Shown piece after piece: positions 8,122-14,313 of a DNA stretch of 16,790 bases. The notes beneath the pieces were generated by a model. The model ran no database searches. It was not told where the DNA came from and saw nothing but the letters and a program-made list of their open reading frames with translations. Both the position numbers and the translations under genes were made by a program. Position 1 is the stretch's first letter, and each line of letters begins with the position of its first letter. Origin of the DNA: Acidimicrobiia bacterium. Lineage in GTDB: Bacteria > Actinomycetota > Acidimicrobiia > Spongiisociales > UBA5794. The stretch covers positions 1-16,790 of the forward strand of contig JACDBE010000016.1 in NCBI GenBank assembly GCA_013695075.1, in the 5' to 3' direction.

Positions 8122-8510
8122 ATGAGGGGCCGCGAAGGAGCGCCTCCAGGAACAGAAGGCGACCGCACGCGGCGCCAAGCGGGGGGGCAAGGCGGACGGG
8201 GAAGGGGCGGTGCTCGCCAAGTTCGCCGAGATGCCCGAATCGGATCGTGCCATTGGCGAGCGGCTCCATGCGACCATCACATCCAGCGCCCATCCTGTCC
8301 TCAAGACTCTGGTACGGATGCCTGCGTAGGACAAGGACGGCAAGGTCCTCTGCTTCTTCCAAGGCGCCTACAAGTTCAAGTCGCGGTATGCCACATTCGG
8401 CTTCGAAGAACCTCGACGACGGCGCCATGTGGCCGACGGCATTCGCGCTGAAGGAACTCACCGCCGCCGCAGAGGCAAGGATCGGCAAAGTCGTGAAGAA
8501 GGCGGTCCAG
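8122..8510 (+). pseudogene. Decayed DUF1801-family gene (several frameshifts and a stop)
   Basis: Pieces of one small protein appear in alternating frames. AAKERLQEQKATARG and GEGAVLAKFAEMPESDRAIG (8132 to about 8290) are in one frame. SSRLWYG (8298-8318) is in a second. MPA-stop-DKDGKVLCFFQGAYKFKSRYATFGF (8318 to about 8405) is back in the first, with TAG at 8327-8329 where Tyr is expected. NLDDGAMWPTAFALKELTAA and EARIGKVVKKAVQ (8409-8510) are in the second again. Joined, they read as a DUF1801 protein of the 'MPEPDRA...WYGMPAY.KDGKV.CFFQ...ATLGF...NLDDGAMWPTAFAL' type. ATG 8122 is likely the old start, with one extra base in the G run at 8126-8129. At least three frame changes plus the stop make it a pseudogene. 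Confidence 0.8.
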
Positions 8511-8536
8511 CTGGCGCAGTCCCGCCGCCACTGCGC

Positions 8537-8900
8537 CCCCCTCAACGGCGTGCCGAGGCTATTGGGGAGATCTGCAGCCGGTTCCTCGACAACCACGTCG
8601 GTTTGATCGGCGGTCAGCGACCCCACCTCGGCGTCATCGTCGACCTGGACACCCTCATCGGTGGTGACGGCATGCGGTGCGAACTCGCCAGAACGGGCAC
8701 CATCACCGCCGAGACGGCCCGCCGCATCCTGTGCGACGCCGAGGTCACCCGCATCCTCGTCGACGGCGACTCGGTGCCGCTCGACATGGGACGGGCCGTA
8801 CACACCCGCCACCCCGGCGCAGCTCAAGGCGCTGGCGATCCGAGACCACGGCTGCTCCTGGCCGGGCTACCCGGCGACCCCCGCCCCGGCACCGCCCACT
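8537..8900 (+). pseudogene. Decayed DUF222/HNH endonuclease, C-terminal part
   Basis: From about 8537 one frame reads PPQRRAEAIGEICSRFLDNH, GGQRPHLGVIVDLDTLIGG and GTITAETARRILCDAEVTRI ... LDMGRA. This is the C-terminal half of the DUF222 domain of the actinobacterial 13E12/HNH family. At about 8800-8811 the frame shifts, and the continuation TPAQLKALAIRDHGCSWPGY is in another frame. An intact member continues with a second Cys (WPGC) and a W-x-x-HHI HNH core. Here that Cys is Tyr and no HH pair follows. The N-terminal half is missing, and the sequence joins the DUF1801 remnant almost directly. The gene is non-functional. Confidence 0.8.
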
Positions 8901-8961
8901 AACACACCGTCAAGCGACGATGACCGGCGCGATGAGGCCCCACCATCTTCCCCCAGCACCG

Positions 8962-9558
8962 TCACGCCACCGTAGAGATTCCCCGGGTGCGGTCGGTCCA
9001 CGCAGCAGTCGCCGTCGCCAACCGGGCGAGGACCTCGGCGGTGGTTGTGCCCGACTGCTTGGGGACGTTGAAAGAATGGTCGGCGTCCTCGATGACGATC
9101 AGCTCCGCCCCGGCCAGGTCGCCCACCACCGAGCGAACGAGATCGACAGGGCACAGCCGGTCCCGGGTGCCCACGAAGAACAGTTGGGGGGCGGCGATGC
9201 GAGCCAGTTGGTCGACGCCGCGAGCCTCGGTACGCCCGATGGCCACCAGCGGGTATCCGTAGTGAACCAGTCCGGCCACCGGCTCGCCCCGGTCGCCAAC
9301 GAGGTGGGACCCCATGCGGGCCCCCATCGACTTGCCGGCGAGCACGATGTCATCGCACTCGCCCCGCAGCCTGGCGACGGCGGCGGCGTGGGCGTCGAGG
9401 AGTCGGGCGGCACGATCGGGAGCCTTGCGTCCCGCCGCCATGTATGGGTAGTCGAACGTGAGCACGGTGAGCCCGGCGGCCGCCAGCCCGTCGCGCATGG
9501 TGACCATCCACGGGTGGTCCTGCCCGGCACCGGCACCGTGGGCGAGCACGATCCCCAC
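8962..9558 (-). CDS. Alpha/beta-hydrolase, KANL3/Tex30-like; N-terminus in another frame
   Basis: This is a 198-aa open frame from a GTG at 9558. It shows GIVLAHGAGAGQDHPWM (oxyanion-hole strand), nucleophile elbow GKSMGARMGS (S77), GTRDRLCP (D133) and DADHSFNVP (H161), so the catalytic triad is complete. The family is a dienelactone-hydrolase-like esterase group of unknown substrate. Its expected first strand, TLTIRTPDGGRVPARLVAG, is present just upstream (GTG at 9629) but in a different frame, and an in-frame TGA blocks any longer start in the main frame. Either a one-base indel near 9560-9570 has shortened the gene, or the sequence has an error there. The shorter form lacks the first beta strand, so activity is uncertain. 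Confidence 0.75.
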   Translation of the reverse strand: MGIVLAHGAGAGQDHPWMVTMRDGLAAAGLTVLTFDYPYMAAGRKAPDRAARLLDAHAAAVARLRGECDDIVLAGKSMGARMGSHLVGDRGEPVAGLVHYGYPLVAIGRTEARGVDQLARIAAPQLFFVGTRDRLCPVDLVRSVVGDLAGAELIVIEDADHSFNVPKQSGTTTAEVLARLATATAAWTDRTRGISTVA

Positions 9559-9712
9559 CTCCCCGACCCGGCAACGAGCCGTGCCGGCACCCGCCCACCG
9601 TCAGGGGTCCTTATAGTCAGGGTGCGCACCCGGCGAGTATGGCGCCGCGGGCGTCCACCCGTGAGGCTCGATTGGGGGCGAACACCTGCCAGCGCTCGGA
9701 GAGTCGGTGTAG

Positions 9713-9718
9713 TAGGAT
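9713..9718 (+). promoter_or_regulatory. Candidate -10 element of the HTH/PIN module (TAGGAT)
   Basis: TAGGAT ends seven bases before the first base of the ATG at 9725, so transcription could begin at the start codon. The same bases include AGGA, which could instead act as a Shine-Dalgarno, so the reading is ambiguous. Confidence 0.3.
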
Positions 9719-9724
9719 ACCAAT

Positions 9725-10036
9725 ATGTACCTGCTCGATGGTGTAGAAATGGTGGACGTTCGTGAGGCGGCCAGGCTCGCCGGCCGCACGCCGGAAACCA
9801 TAAGGCGCTGGGTGTGGAGCGGGCGGCTCGAGGCCCGGCGTCGCGGCAATCGGCTGCTCTTGGCCCGCATCGATGTCCTGCGGCAGGTCGGCAGCCAGCC
9901 CGATCCCGCACGTGCCACCGAGACCTTGAGCCAGTGGGCTGCCGATGTCGCCGTACTGAATCGGGGACGGCAGGGCGGCACCGCCTCAGACCTGGCGGTC
10001 GAAGATCGCCGCGCTCGCGACGATGCCAGTCGTTGA
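9725..10036 (+). CDS. Excisionase/MerR-type HTH protein, probable antitoxin of a PIN toxin
   Basis: The product is 103 aa. Residues 11-50 (VREAARLAGRTPETIRRWVW, then SGRLEARRRGNRLLL) form a winged helix-turn-helix of the excisionase/MerR N-terminal type, expected to bind DNA. The remaining 50 residues are rich in Arg, Ala and Asp and have no recognised domain; they would be the natural toxin-binding tail. The gene overlaps the PIN-domain gene by 14 bases, the usual layout of a toxin-antitoxin pair with the antitoxin first. The partner type is unusual because most VapC partners are ribbon-helix-helix, AbrB or Phd proteins. Start at 9725 is supported by AGGA or the TAGGAT element upstream; ATG at 9749 is an alternative. 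Confidence 0.75.
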   Translation: MYLLDGVEMVDVREAARLAGRTPETIRRWVWSGRLEARRRGNRLLLARIDVLRQVGSQPDPARATETLSQWAADVAVLNRGRQGGTASDLAVEDRRARDDASR

Positions 10037-10436
10037 CGCCTCCGTCGTCGTCGATTGGGTGGCACCAGACGCCGACCCGCAAGGATCGCCCATCCGGTTG
10101 CGGGAAACGCTGGCATCCGCTGGCGAGCCCATCCTGGCGCCCAGGCTGCTGCTCGAAGAGGTCGGCAACGCACTGCTGACCGGATGCCGGCGCGGCCGTT
10201 GGGATGGCCCCGAGGCGGATCGGGCATTCGATGCGCTGCGACGCATGCCCGTACAGCTCAGGGACGATGCTCGCACCCTCGATCGGGCGTGGGAGCTGTC
10301 CCGTCGGTACGACAACCATCCCGTGTACGACATGATGTACGTTGCCTTAGCCGAGCAACTCGGCGAGGTGCTCTACACCGCCAACGACCAGCTACGGCGC
10401 CGTCTCGTGCTTCTCGACTTCGTGGTCGCTCCATGA
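10023..10436 (+). CDS. vapC: PIN-domain (VapC-type) ribonuclease toxin
   Basis: This 137-aa protein has the length of a VapC toxin. The four acidic metal-binding positions are visible: D5 in VVDASVVVDW, E46 in LLLEEVGNALL, D103 in HPVYDMMYVALA, and D122 in YTANDQL. The order and spacing fit the PIN fold, a Mg-dependent RNase that in VapC members cleaves tRNA or rRNA. The ATG lies inside the upstream HTH gene (14-base overlap), so translation is coupled. All catalytic residues are kept, so the toxin should be active. The RNA target cannot be predicted. Confidence 0.88.
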   Translation: MPVVDASVVVDWVAPDADPQGSPIRLRETLASAGEPILAPRLLLEEVGNALLTGCRRGRWDGPEADRAFDALRRMPVQLRDDARTLDRAWELSRRYDNHPVYDMMYVALAEQLGEVLYTANDQLRRRLVLLDFVVAP

Positions 10437-10648
10437 GAGAGGGCAGGCACGCAGTCCACGGTGATCGGCCGAGGCTGACCTTGCGGTCCGCGAAGTCGTA
10501 AGTGGCTTGGTAGGCGGCCGGGTGCGTCAGGACGTAAGTATTACTGGGCATCGCCCTGCTCCTCCTGTTCCTGCGTCGTCATCCAGCGACGAACCCAACG
10601 AGTAGAAACCTGCCACTCATGTGGTGCTTGCCATGCTATCATTGCGTC
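10437..10648 (+). other. Spacer between the two toxin modules, no gene recognised
   Basis: This 212-base stretch has no coding frame that I recognise on either strand. A minus-strand frame starting at 10551 (MPSNTYVLTHPAAYQATYDF) looks protein-like at its start but then runs antisense through vapC and matches no family I know. Base composition is a little richer in A/T than the flanks. The end of the stretch contains the presumed promoter of the second module. Confidence 0.4.
10637..10642 (+). promoter_or_regulatory. Candidate extended -10 of the vapB gene (TGC-TATCAT)
   Basis: TATCAT preceded by TGC forms an extended -10 (TGnTATNNT) ending seven bases before the A of ATG 10649. There is no Shine-Dalgarno between it and the ATG. 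This fits a leaderless transcript beginning at the start codon. The flanking cATGcTATCATtgcgtCATGg is partly symmetrical and could also be an operator for autoregulation. Confidence 0.5.
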
Positions 10649-10873
10649 ATGGAGCGCACCACCCTTACCATTCCTGAGGCACTCCGCGCCCGGTTGCGCA
10701 GGCTGGCCGCCGAGCGTGGGGTGTCGATGGCGACCCTGGTCCGTGAGGCCATCGACGAGAAGTTGGCTGGGGTTCGGCCGGTTCCTCAAAGTCTGGGCGT
10801 GGGCACGTCAAACGCCACCGATGCCGCCCGCCGTTCCGCTGACGAGCGGCCGGCGCCCCGCTCGTGGCGCTGA
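10649..10873 (+). CDS. vapB: VapB-type ribbon-helix-helix antitoxin
   Basis: This is a 74-aa protein. ERTTLTIPEALRARLRRLAA followed by ERGVSMATLVREAIDEKLAG is a typical ribbon-helix-helix: one beta strand (TTLTIP) and two helices. The C-terminal 30 residues (SADERPAPRSW) form the disordered tail that usually occupies the toxin active site. ATG 10649 is preferred over the in-frame ATG 10619 because the RHH strand begins there and the -10-like element sits just upstream. It overlaps the next gene by ten bases, as in other vapBC operons, and would repress its own promoter with VapC as co-repressor. Confidence 0.85.
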   Translation: MERTTLTIPEALRARLRRLAAERGVSMATLVREAIDEKLAGVRPVPQSLGVGTSNATDAARRSADERPAPRSWR

Positions 10874-11280
10874 TCCTCGATACCGGTCCGCTGTACGCCT
10901 CTCTCGACCGTAGCGACGCTGATCACTCCGCCTGCCGGCAGCTGATCGAGCAGGCCGAGGAACAGCTCCTGATCCCCGGTCCCGTCCTGGTCGAGGTCGA
11001 CTACCTGATCCACCGCAGATTGCACCCCGGGGCGCTGGTGGCCCTGCTCGGAGACATCGAGGCCGGGGCGTACGAGGTGATCGACCTGGTAGCCACCGAC
11101 TACAGAAGGGTCAAGGAGCTGTGCGACCGTTACGCCGATGCCGACATCGGCTACGTCGACGCTGCGGTCCTCGCCATCACCGAGCGACTCGACGAGCCCA
11201 AGCTGGCGACTCTCGACCGTCGCCACTTCGGCACGCTGCGCCCTCGACACGTCGACGCCCTGCGCCTACTGCCGGAATGA
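10864..11280 (+). CDS. vapC: PIN-domain VapC toxin (second module)
   Basis: The product is 138 aa from GTG 10864, inside the end of vapB. The four acidic residues of the PIN active site are D6 (LILDTGPLYA), E44 (PVLVEVDYLI), D99 (GYVDAAVLAI) and D118 (LATLDRRHFG). The C-terminal TLDRRHF--LRP is typical of the VapC subgroup paired with RHH antitoxins. It is clearly different from the PIN protein 430 bases upstream, so the two modules are not a recent duplication. All catalytic residues are present. It is followed by a hairpin at 11340-11370. Confidence 0.9.
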   Translation: MALILDTGPLYASLDRSDADHSACRQLIEQAEEQLLIPGPVLVEVDYLIHRRLHPGALVALLGDIEAGAYEVIDLVATDYRRVKELCDRYADADIGYVDAAVLAITERLDEPKLATLDRRHFGTLRPRHVDALRLLPE

Positions 11281-11339
11281 TCGGGCACCTTGCGTCCGCT
11301 CCCTCATCCAACGGTGGGCGTGGTCGCCCTTCCGGGTCC

Positions 11340-11370
11340 AACGGCACCCGGCCTGGCTGCCGGTGCCGTT
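11340..11370. terminator. Strong hairpin between convergent vapC and Uma2 genes
   Basis: AACGGCACC (11340-11348) pairs perfectly with GGTGCCGTT (11362-11370). After a bulged C, GGC/GCC add three inner pairs around the loop CTGGCT. It lies 59 bases after the vapC stop and directly at the stop of the convergent Uma2 gene, so it could end transcription from both sides. There is no T tract, which is common in high-GC bacteria. A smaller hairpin (GGGCG-TGGT-CGCCC, 11316-11329) precedes it. Confidence 0.6.
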
Positions 11371-11921
11371 CAGACGACCAGCTGCCCGGGCACCAGGGTG
11401 ACGGAGCAGACGCCGATGTCCAGCACGATCTCGTCGTTGCCGGAGTAACGGCCGGCCTCGGTGTAGGCGGCTGCCCCCGACACCAGAACGTAGTCGATGA
11501 TCTCCGGGCCGTTCGGATCCACCACCCAGTAGCGGGTAACCCCTACTGAGGCGTACTTGTGGGCCTTGCGCAGCAGATCGGCCGCCCGATCGCTGGACAG
11601 GATCTCGACGACGAGATGGGGCGTGGCGGTGTACCGCACCTGCTCGTTGGTACGGTCGAACACGATGAGGTCGGGGATGAACTCGTCAGCCCCGGGCTTC
11701 CAGGCCCAGGCCTGGCTGACCGACACCTCCGCCGGCAGCACGGCGCGGAGCACCTGCCACAGGTTGGACGAGATCAGCTGATGATTCTGGTTTGGCGACG
11801 GGCTCATCACAAAGGCGCCGTCGATGTACTCGCCCCGCGGGTTCTCGGGGAGGGCGGCGTAGTCCTCCCAGGACATCGGTATCCGGTCGCCCGCCTGCAG
11901 GGTGCCCATGACCGCATCCAC
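11370..11921 (-). CDS. Uma2-family (DUF820) PD-(D/E)XK nuclease-like protein
   Basis: The product is 183 aa from a GTG at 11921, which has AGGAG four bases upstream; TTG at 11939, with AAGGAGG three bases upstream, would add six residues. Family signatures in order are MSWEDYAALPE, RGEYIDGAFVMSPSPNQNHQ, FIPDLIVFDR, PHLVVEILSSDRA and KAHKYASVGVTRYWVVDP. The Asp of PDLIV and the Glu of VVEIL are the presumed metal-binding residues of the restriction-endonuclease-like fold. Uma2 proteins are abundant in cyanobacteria and actinobacteria, often in toxin- and transposon-rich neighbourhoods, and their function is largely unknown. It is convergent with the vapBC module and 140 bp upstream of the convergent side of a lipoprotein gene on the same strand. 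Confidence 0.88.
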   Translation of the reverse strand: MDAVMGTLQAGDRIPMSWEDYAALPENPRGEYIDGAFVMSPSPNQNHQLISSNLWQVLRAVLPAEVSVSQAWAWKPGADEFIPDLIVFDRTNEQVRYTATPHLVVEILSSDRAADLLRKAHKYASVGVTRYWVVDPNGPEIIDYVLVSGAAAYTEAGRYSGNDEIVLDIGVCSVTLVPGQLVV

Positions 11922-12022
11922 GGTACTCCTCTTGGTCAAGGTCCTCCTTGTTGGTCGCCGTCGCCAGGCAACGTACCAATCGGCTGCGACACGAACGCGC
12001 TGGGCACCGGAGAACGCCGGTC

Positions 12023-12045
12023 CCGGCCCGTTGGCCCTGGGCCGG
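12023..12045 (-). terminator. GC hairpin after the lipoprotein gene
   Basis: CCGGCCC (12023-12029) and GGGCCGG (12039-12045) pair perfectly around a nine-base loop. On the minus strand this hairpin follows the lipoprotein stop (12062) by 16 bases. There is no T tract. It lies 100 bases upstream of the Uma2 start, so it would separate the two minus-strand genes. Confidence 0.4.
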
Positions 12046-12061
12046 TAAGCGGCTCATGTAA

Positions 12062-12937
12062 TCAGTCGATGGGGATGAGCACGCCGTGCAATCGGATCGT
12101 GCCTACACCGAACCGCTGGTCGTAGTCGCGCTGCCGCTCCTCCGAGCCGATGAATACCTGCACGTCGAGCTGGCCGGTGCGGATGTTCGGGGCGCTGCCC
12201 AACACGCCGGGTTCGCCGACGACCTGCTGCTGGACATCGAGCAGGGTGGCCTCGTCCCGGACCGCCCGGCTGATACACAGCGATCCGCCCCAAACCTCGC
12301 GGATCGCGTTCTGCAGCGCAGCGGTGTCACCGGTGGTCGACACGTTGAGGACCAACCGCAGAGGGTCGTTGGCGTTTGCCTCAATCGGCTCGGAGCCGTC
12401 GAGCCGCTGGTCTACCCACAGCCCGCCGTAGCCCTCCGTCCCCTGTGCGATCTGCGCGGCGCGCTGGAATGCCTCCTCGGTGGCCCGCGGCGGATCCACC
12501 GGGTGCCACCCATCGGGTGGTTCGGGACAGGGTGTGTCGAACATGTCAGGCGGCGAGGGTCGAGGGGCGCCGCCGTCGTCATCGGTGGCCGGCTCGGTCA
12601 GGGTGAACAGCGTGCCGTCGAAGGTCCCGACCAGAACGTAGGCCCCCCAACGGGTTCCCGACGCCTCGTCATGTTCGACCAGTGACCAGTCCCAGCCGCC
12701 GATGTCCGGCCCGCCGCATTGCGGCGGCAATGAGTCCGCCACCGCGTGGCAAAGCTGTGGCCCGTGCTCCGGGCTTTCCAGCACCGTGGCCAAGGTACGG
12801 AAACGGCCGCCATAGTCGTCGGGGACCAGCGACGGCGTCGGCTGGCCGGCCACTGTTGGCCCGGCCCCGCCGGGTTGGGCACAGGCGGTCAGCGCGGCCA
12901 CACATATCCCGGCGATCCACGGTAGGCGTCCGGCCAT
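12062..12937 (-). CDS. Secreted lipoprotein of unknown function
   Basis: The product is 291 aa. MAGRLPWIAGICVAALTACAQPG is a signal peptide with the lipobox LTAC, so the protein should be lipid-anchored at C19. A low-complexity Pro/Gly/Thr linker follows, then a mixed alpha/beta part with four further Cys (for example LCHAVADSLPPQCGG and FDTPCPEPPDG), which may form disulphides outside the membrane. The C-terminal half (LRLVLNVSTTGDTAALQNAI, EVWGGSLCISRAV, QLDVQVFIGSEE) could form a small alpha/beta domain of two repeats resembling immunoglobulin-like or BON-type modules, but I cannot name it. ATG 12937 is chosen because the signal peptide starts there; the 29 residues upstream are not signal-like. 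It is 105 bp after the end of the deoC operon on the same strand. Confidence 0.7.
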   Translation of the reverse strand: MAGRLPWIAGICVAALTACAQPGGAGPTVAGQPTPSLVPDDYGGRFRTLATVLESPEHGPQLCHAVADSLPPQCGGPDIGGWDWSLVEHDEASGTRWGAYVLVGTFDGTLFTLTEPATDDDGGAPRPSPPDMFDTPCPEPPDGWHPVDPPRATEEAFQRAAQIAQGTEGYGGLWVDQRLDGSEPIEANANDPLRLVLNVSTTGDTAALQNAIREVWGGSLCISRAVRDEATLLDVQQQVVGEPGVLGSAPNIRTGQLDVQVFIGSEERQRDYDQRFGVGTIRLHGVLIPID

Positions 12938-13042
12938 GTCGCTGTGACGCCGGGACGATGCGGGCGGTTCCCTCGTCGACCAGCGTTGGTACGGCGGCCG
13001 GCAGGGCGACCGGCGCGGTGTCAAGGACCGTTACGGGGCACA

Positions 13043-13462
13043 TCAGCCGGAAGGAGTCGTGGTGGTCGCCGCCGGGGTCGGGGTGGTGCCGGTGGTTATC
13101 ACCCCGCGCCGCACCACCTCGAGCAGCACCGAGCCGGCGGGGGACTCGGTGATCAGATCCCCCACCTCGGCGGATATCCGCCGGTTGAGGTCGGCGGCGT
13201 CGCAGCCCAGCCGGGTCACCGAGGCGTCGAGCTCGCCGCCGATGCGCTCCAGCTCATCGAGCCCGGCGATGGGCTCGCCGTCGACGAAGTCGTCGATCCT
13301 CACCTCGTCGAGCAGGTCGGCGTAGGCCCGTACCAGCTGGGAACCCACCTCTACCAGGCCGTCGCAGTCCTCCACCTCGGCGGGTTCGGTAACGGTGTCG
13401 CCGCTACAACCGGCAGTGGCGGCGGCGAGCATCAGTGCCGCCACCCCCTGGCGGAGCCGCAT
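13043..13462 (-). CDS. Small lipoprotein at the end of the deoC operon
   Basis: The product is 139 aa from ATG 13462; a GTG at 13471 that overlaps the previous stop (GTGA) is an alternative giving three extra residues. MRLRQGVAALMLAAATAGCSG has a signal peptide and the lipobox TAGC, so C19 is the lipidation site. The mature part is acidic and helical (CDGLVEVGSQLVRAYADLLD and onward), with two further Cys (C33, C87) that might pair, and ends in a Thr/Pro-rich tail (TTGTTPTPAATTTTPSG). No family is recognised. Overlap or near-overlap with the short aldehyde-dehydrogenase-like gene suggests co-translation. A link to deoxyribose catabolism is not evident. Confidence 0.7.
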   Translation of the reverse strand: MRLRQGVAALMLAAATAGCSGDTVTEPAEVEDCDGLVEVGSQLVRAYADLLDEVRIDDFVDGEPIAGLDELERIGGELDASVTRLGCDAADLNRRISAEVGDLITESPAGSVLLEVVRRGVITTGTTPTPAATTTTPSG

Positions 13463-13467
13463 CCTGG

Positions 13468-14313
13468 TCACAGACCCTTGGGATGCCAGACCGTCTTGGT
13501 CTCGACGAAGTCGGCGATGAAGTACGGGCTGCGGTCGAGCGGGTCCCGCCCGGCCACCACCCGCTTGACGTTCTCGGCGGCGGAGGAAGCCGCGGTCGTC
13601 GCCAGCTCGGTGCCGGCCCCAGTGAGGTCGATGCCATCGACGTCCATGTGCCCCGCCAGGAACGGGGTGAGCTCGGCTACGGGCCCGGTGAGCAGGTTGA
13701 CCACGCCTCCAGGCAGGTCGGAGGTGGCCAGCACCTCCGACAGGCTCACCGCCGGGATCGGCCACGGCTCGCTGGCCACCACCACCGCGGTGTTGCCGGA
13801 GACGATGACCGGCAACATGCGGTGGATGAGACCCAGCAGCGACGGTTGGGCGGGGGCCACCACCCCGATGACCCCGGTGGGCTCCGGAGCGGAGATGTTG
13901 AAGAACGGTCCCGCCACCGGGTTGAGGTTGCCGTGGACCTGGGCAAACTTGTCGGCCCATCCGGCGTACCACACGGCGGAGTCGACGGCTCGCTCCACCT
14001 CGGCGGCGGCATCGGCGGCGGAGGCCCCGGTGCGGGCGACCTGCTCGGCGAATGTTGCCGCCCGGTCCTCGATCATCTCGGCGATGCGGTACAGGATCTG
14101 GCCCCGGTTGAAGGCGGTACGACCCGCCCACCCCGGTTGGGCGGAACGGGCCGCGCGCACCGCATCGCGCAGGTCCTTGCGCGACGCCCACGCCACCCGG
14201 GCCACCACCTCACCGGAGGCGTCGAGCGCCGGGTAGCTCCGACCCGACTCGGAGCGGGGGAACGCCCCGCCGATGTACAGCTTGTGGGTCTTCCTGACGG
14301 CGACGCGGCTCAC
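13468..14313 (-). CDS. Truncated aldehyde-dehydrogenase-like protein without catalytic residues
   Basis: The product is 281 aa from a GTG at 14313 that overlaps the preceding ALDH stop by four bases (GTGA). Its first 230 residues follow the N-terminal part of the ALDH fold: KLYIGGAFPRSESGRSYPAL, WYAGWADKF, PTGVIGVVAPAQPSLLGLIH, LPVIVSGNTAVVVAS, LPGGVVNLLTGP and DVDGIDLTG. The usual PWNFP Asn becomes APAQP, the VVLKPAE Lys becomes VVVASEP, and the ELGGK Glu and catalytic Cys region are absent. The protein then ends with AAENVKRVV and YFIADFVETKTVWHPKG. It cannot be a dehydrogenase by itself. Paired with the upstream 489-aa ALDH, it matches the domain plan of ALDH16 proteins (catalytic ALDH domain plus truncated inactive ALDH domain), here as two genes. 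A structural or regulatory subunit is the best guess. Confidence 0.82.
   Translation of the reverse strand: MSRVAVRKTHKLYIGGAFPRSESGRSYPALDASGEVVARVAWASRKDLRDAVRAARSAQPGWAGRTAFNRGQILYRIAEMIEDRAATFAEQVARTGASAADAAAEVERAVDSAVWYAGWADKFAQVHGNLNPVAGPFFNISAPEPTGVIGVVAPAQPSLLGLIHRMLPVIVSGNTAVVVASEPWPIPAVSLSEVLATSDLPGGVVNLLTGPVAELTPFLAGHMDVDGIDLTGAGTELATTAASSAAENVKRVVAGRDPLDRSPYFIADFVETKTVWHPKGL

Noticed and set aside
8117..8827. A 236-codon open frame on the minus strand opposite the two pseudogenes
   Set aside because: It is antisense to recognisable DUF1801 and DUF222/HNH remnants and matches no family; open antisense frames are expected at this GC content.
9099..10319. A 406-codon minus-strand open frame through the hydrolase and HTH/PIN genes
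   Set aside because: Only a short stretch (the hydrolase first strand) resembles protein; the rest is antisense of the HTH and PIN genes.
10258..10551. Minus-strand frame beginning MPSNTYVLTHPAAYQATYDF
   Set aside because: The first 25 residues look protein-like, but most of the frame is antisense to vapC and no family was recognised.
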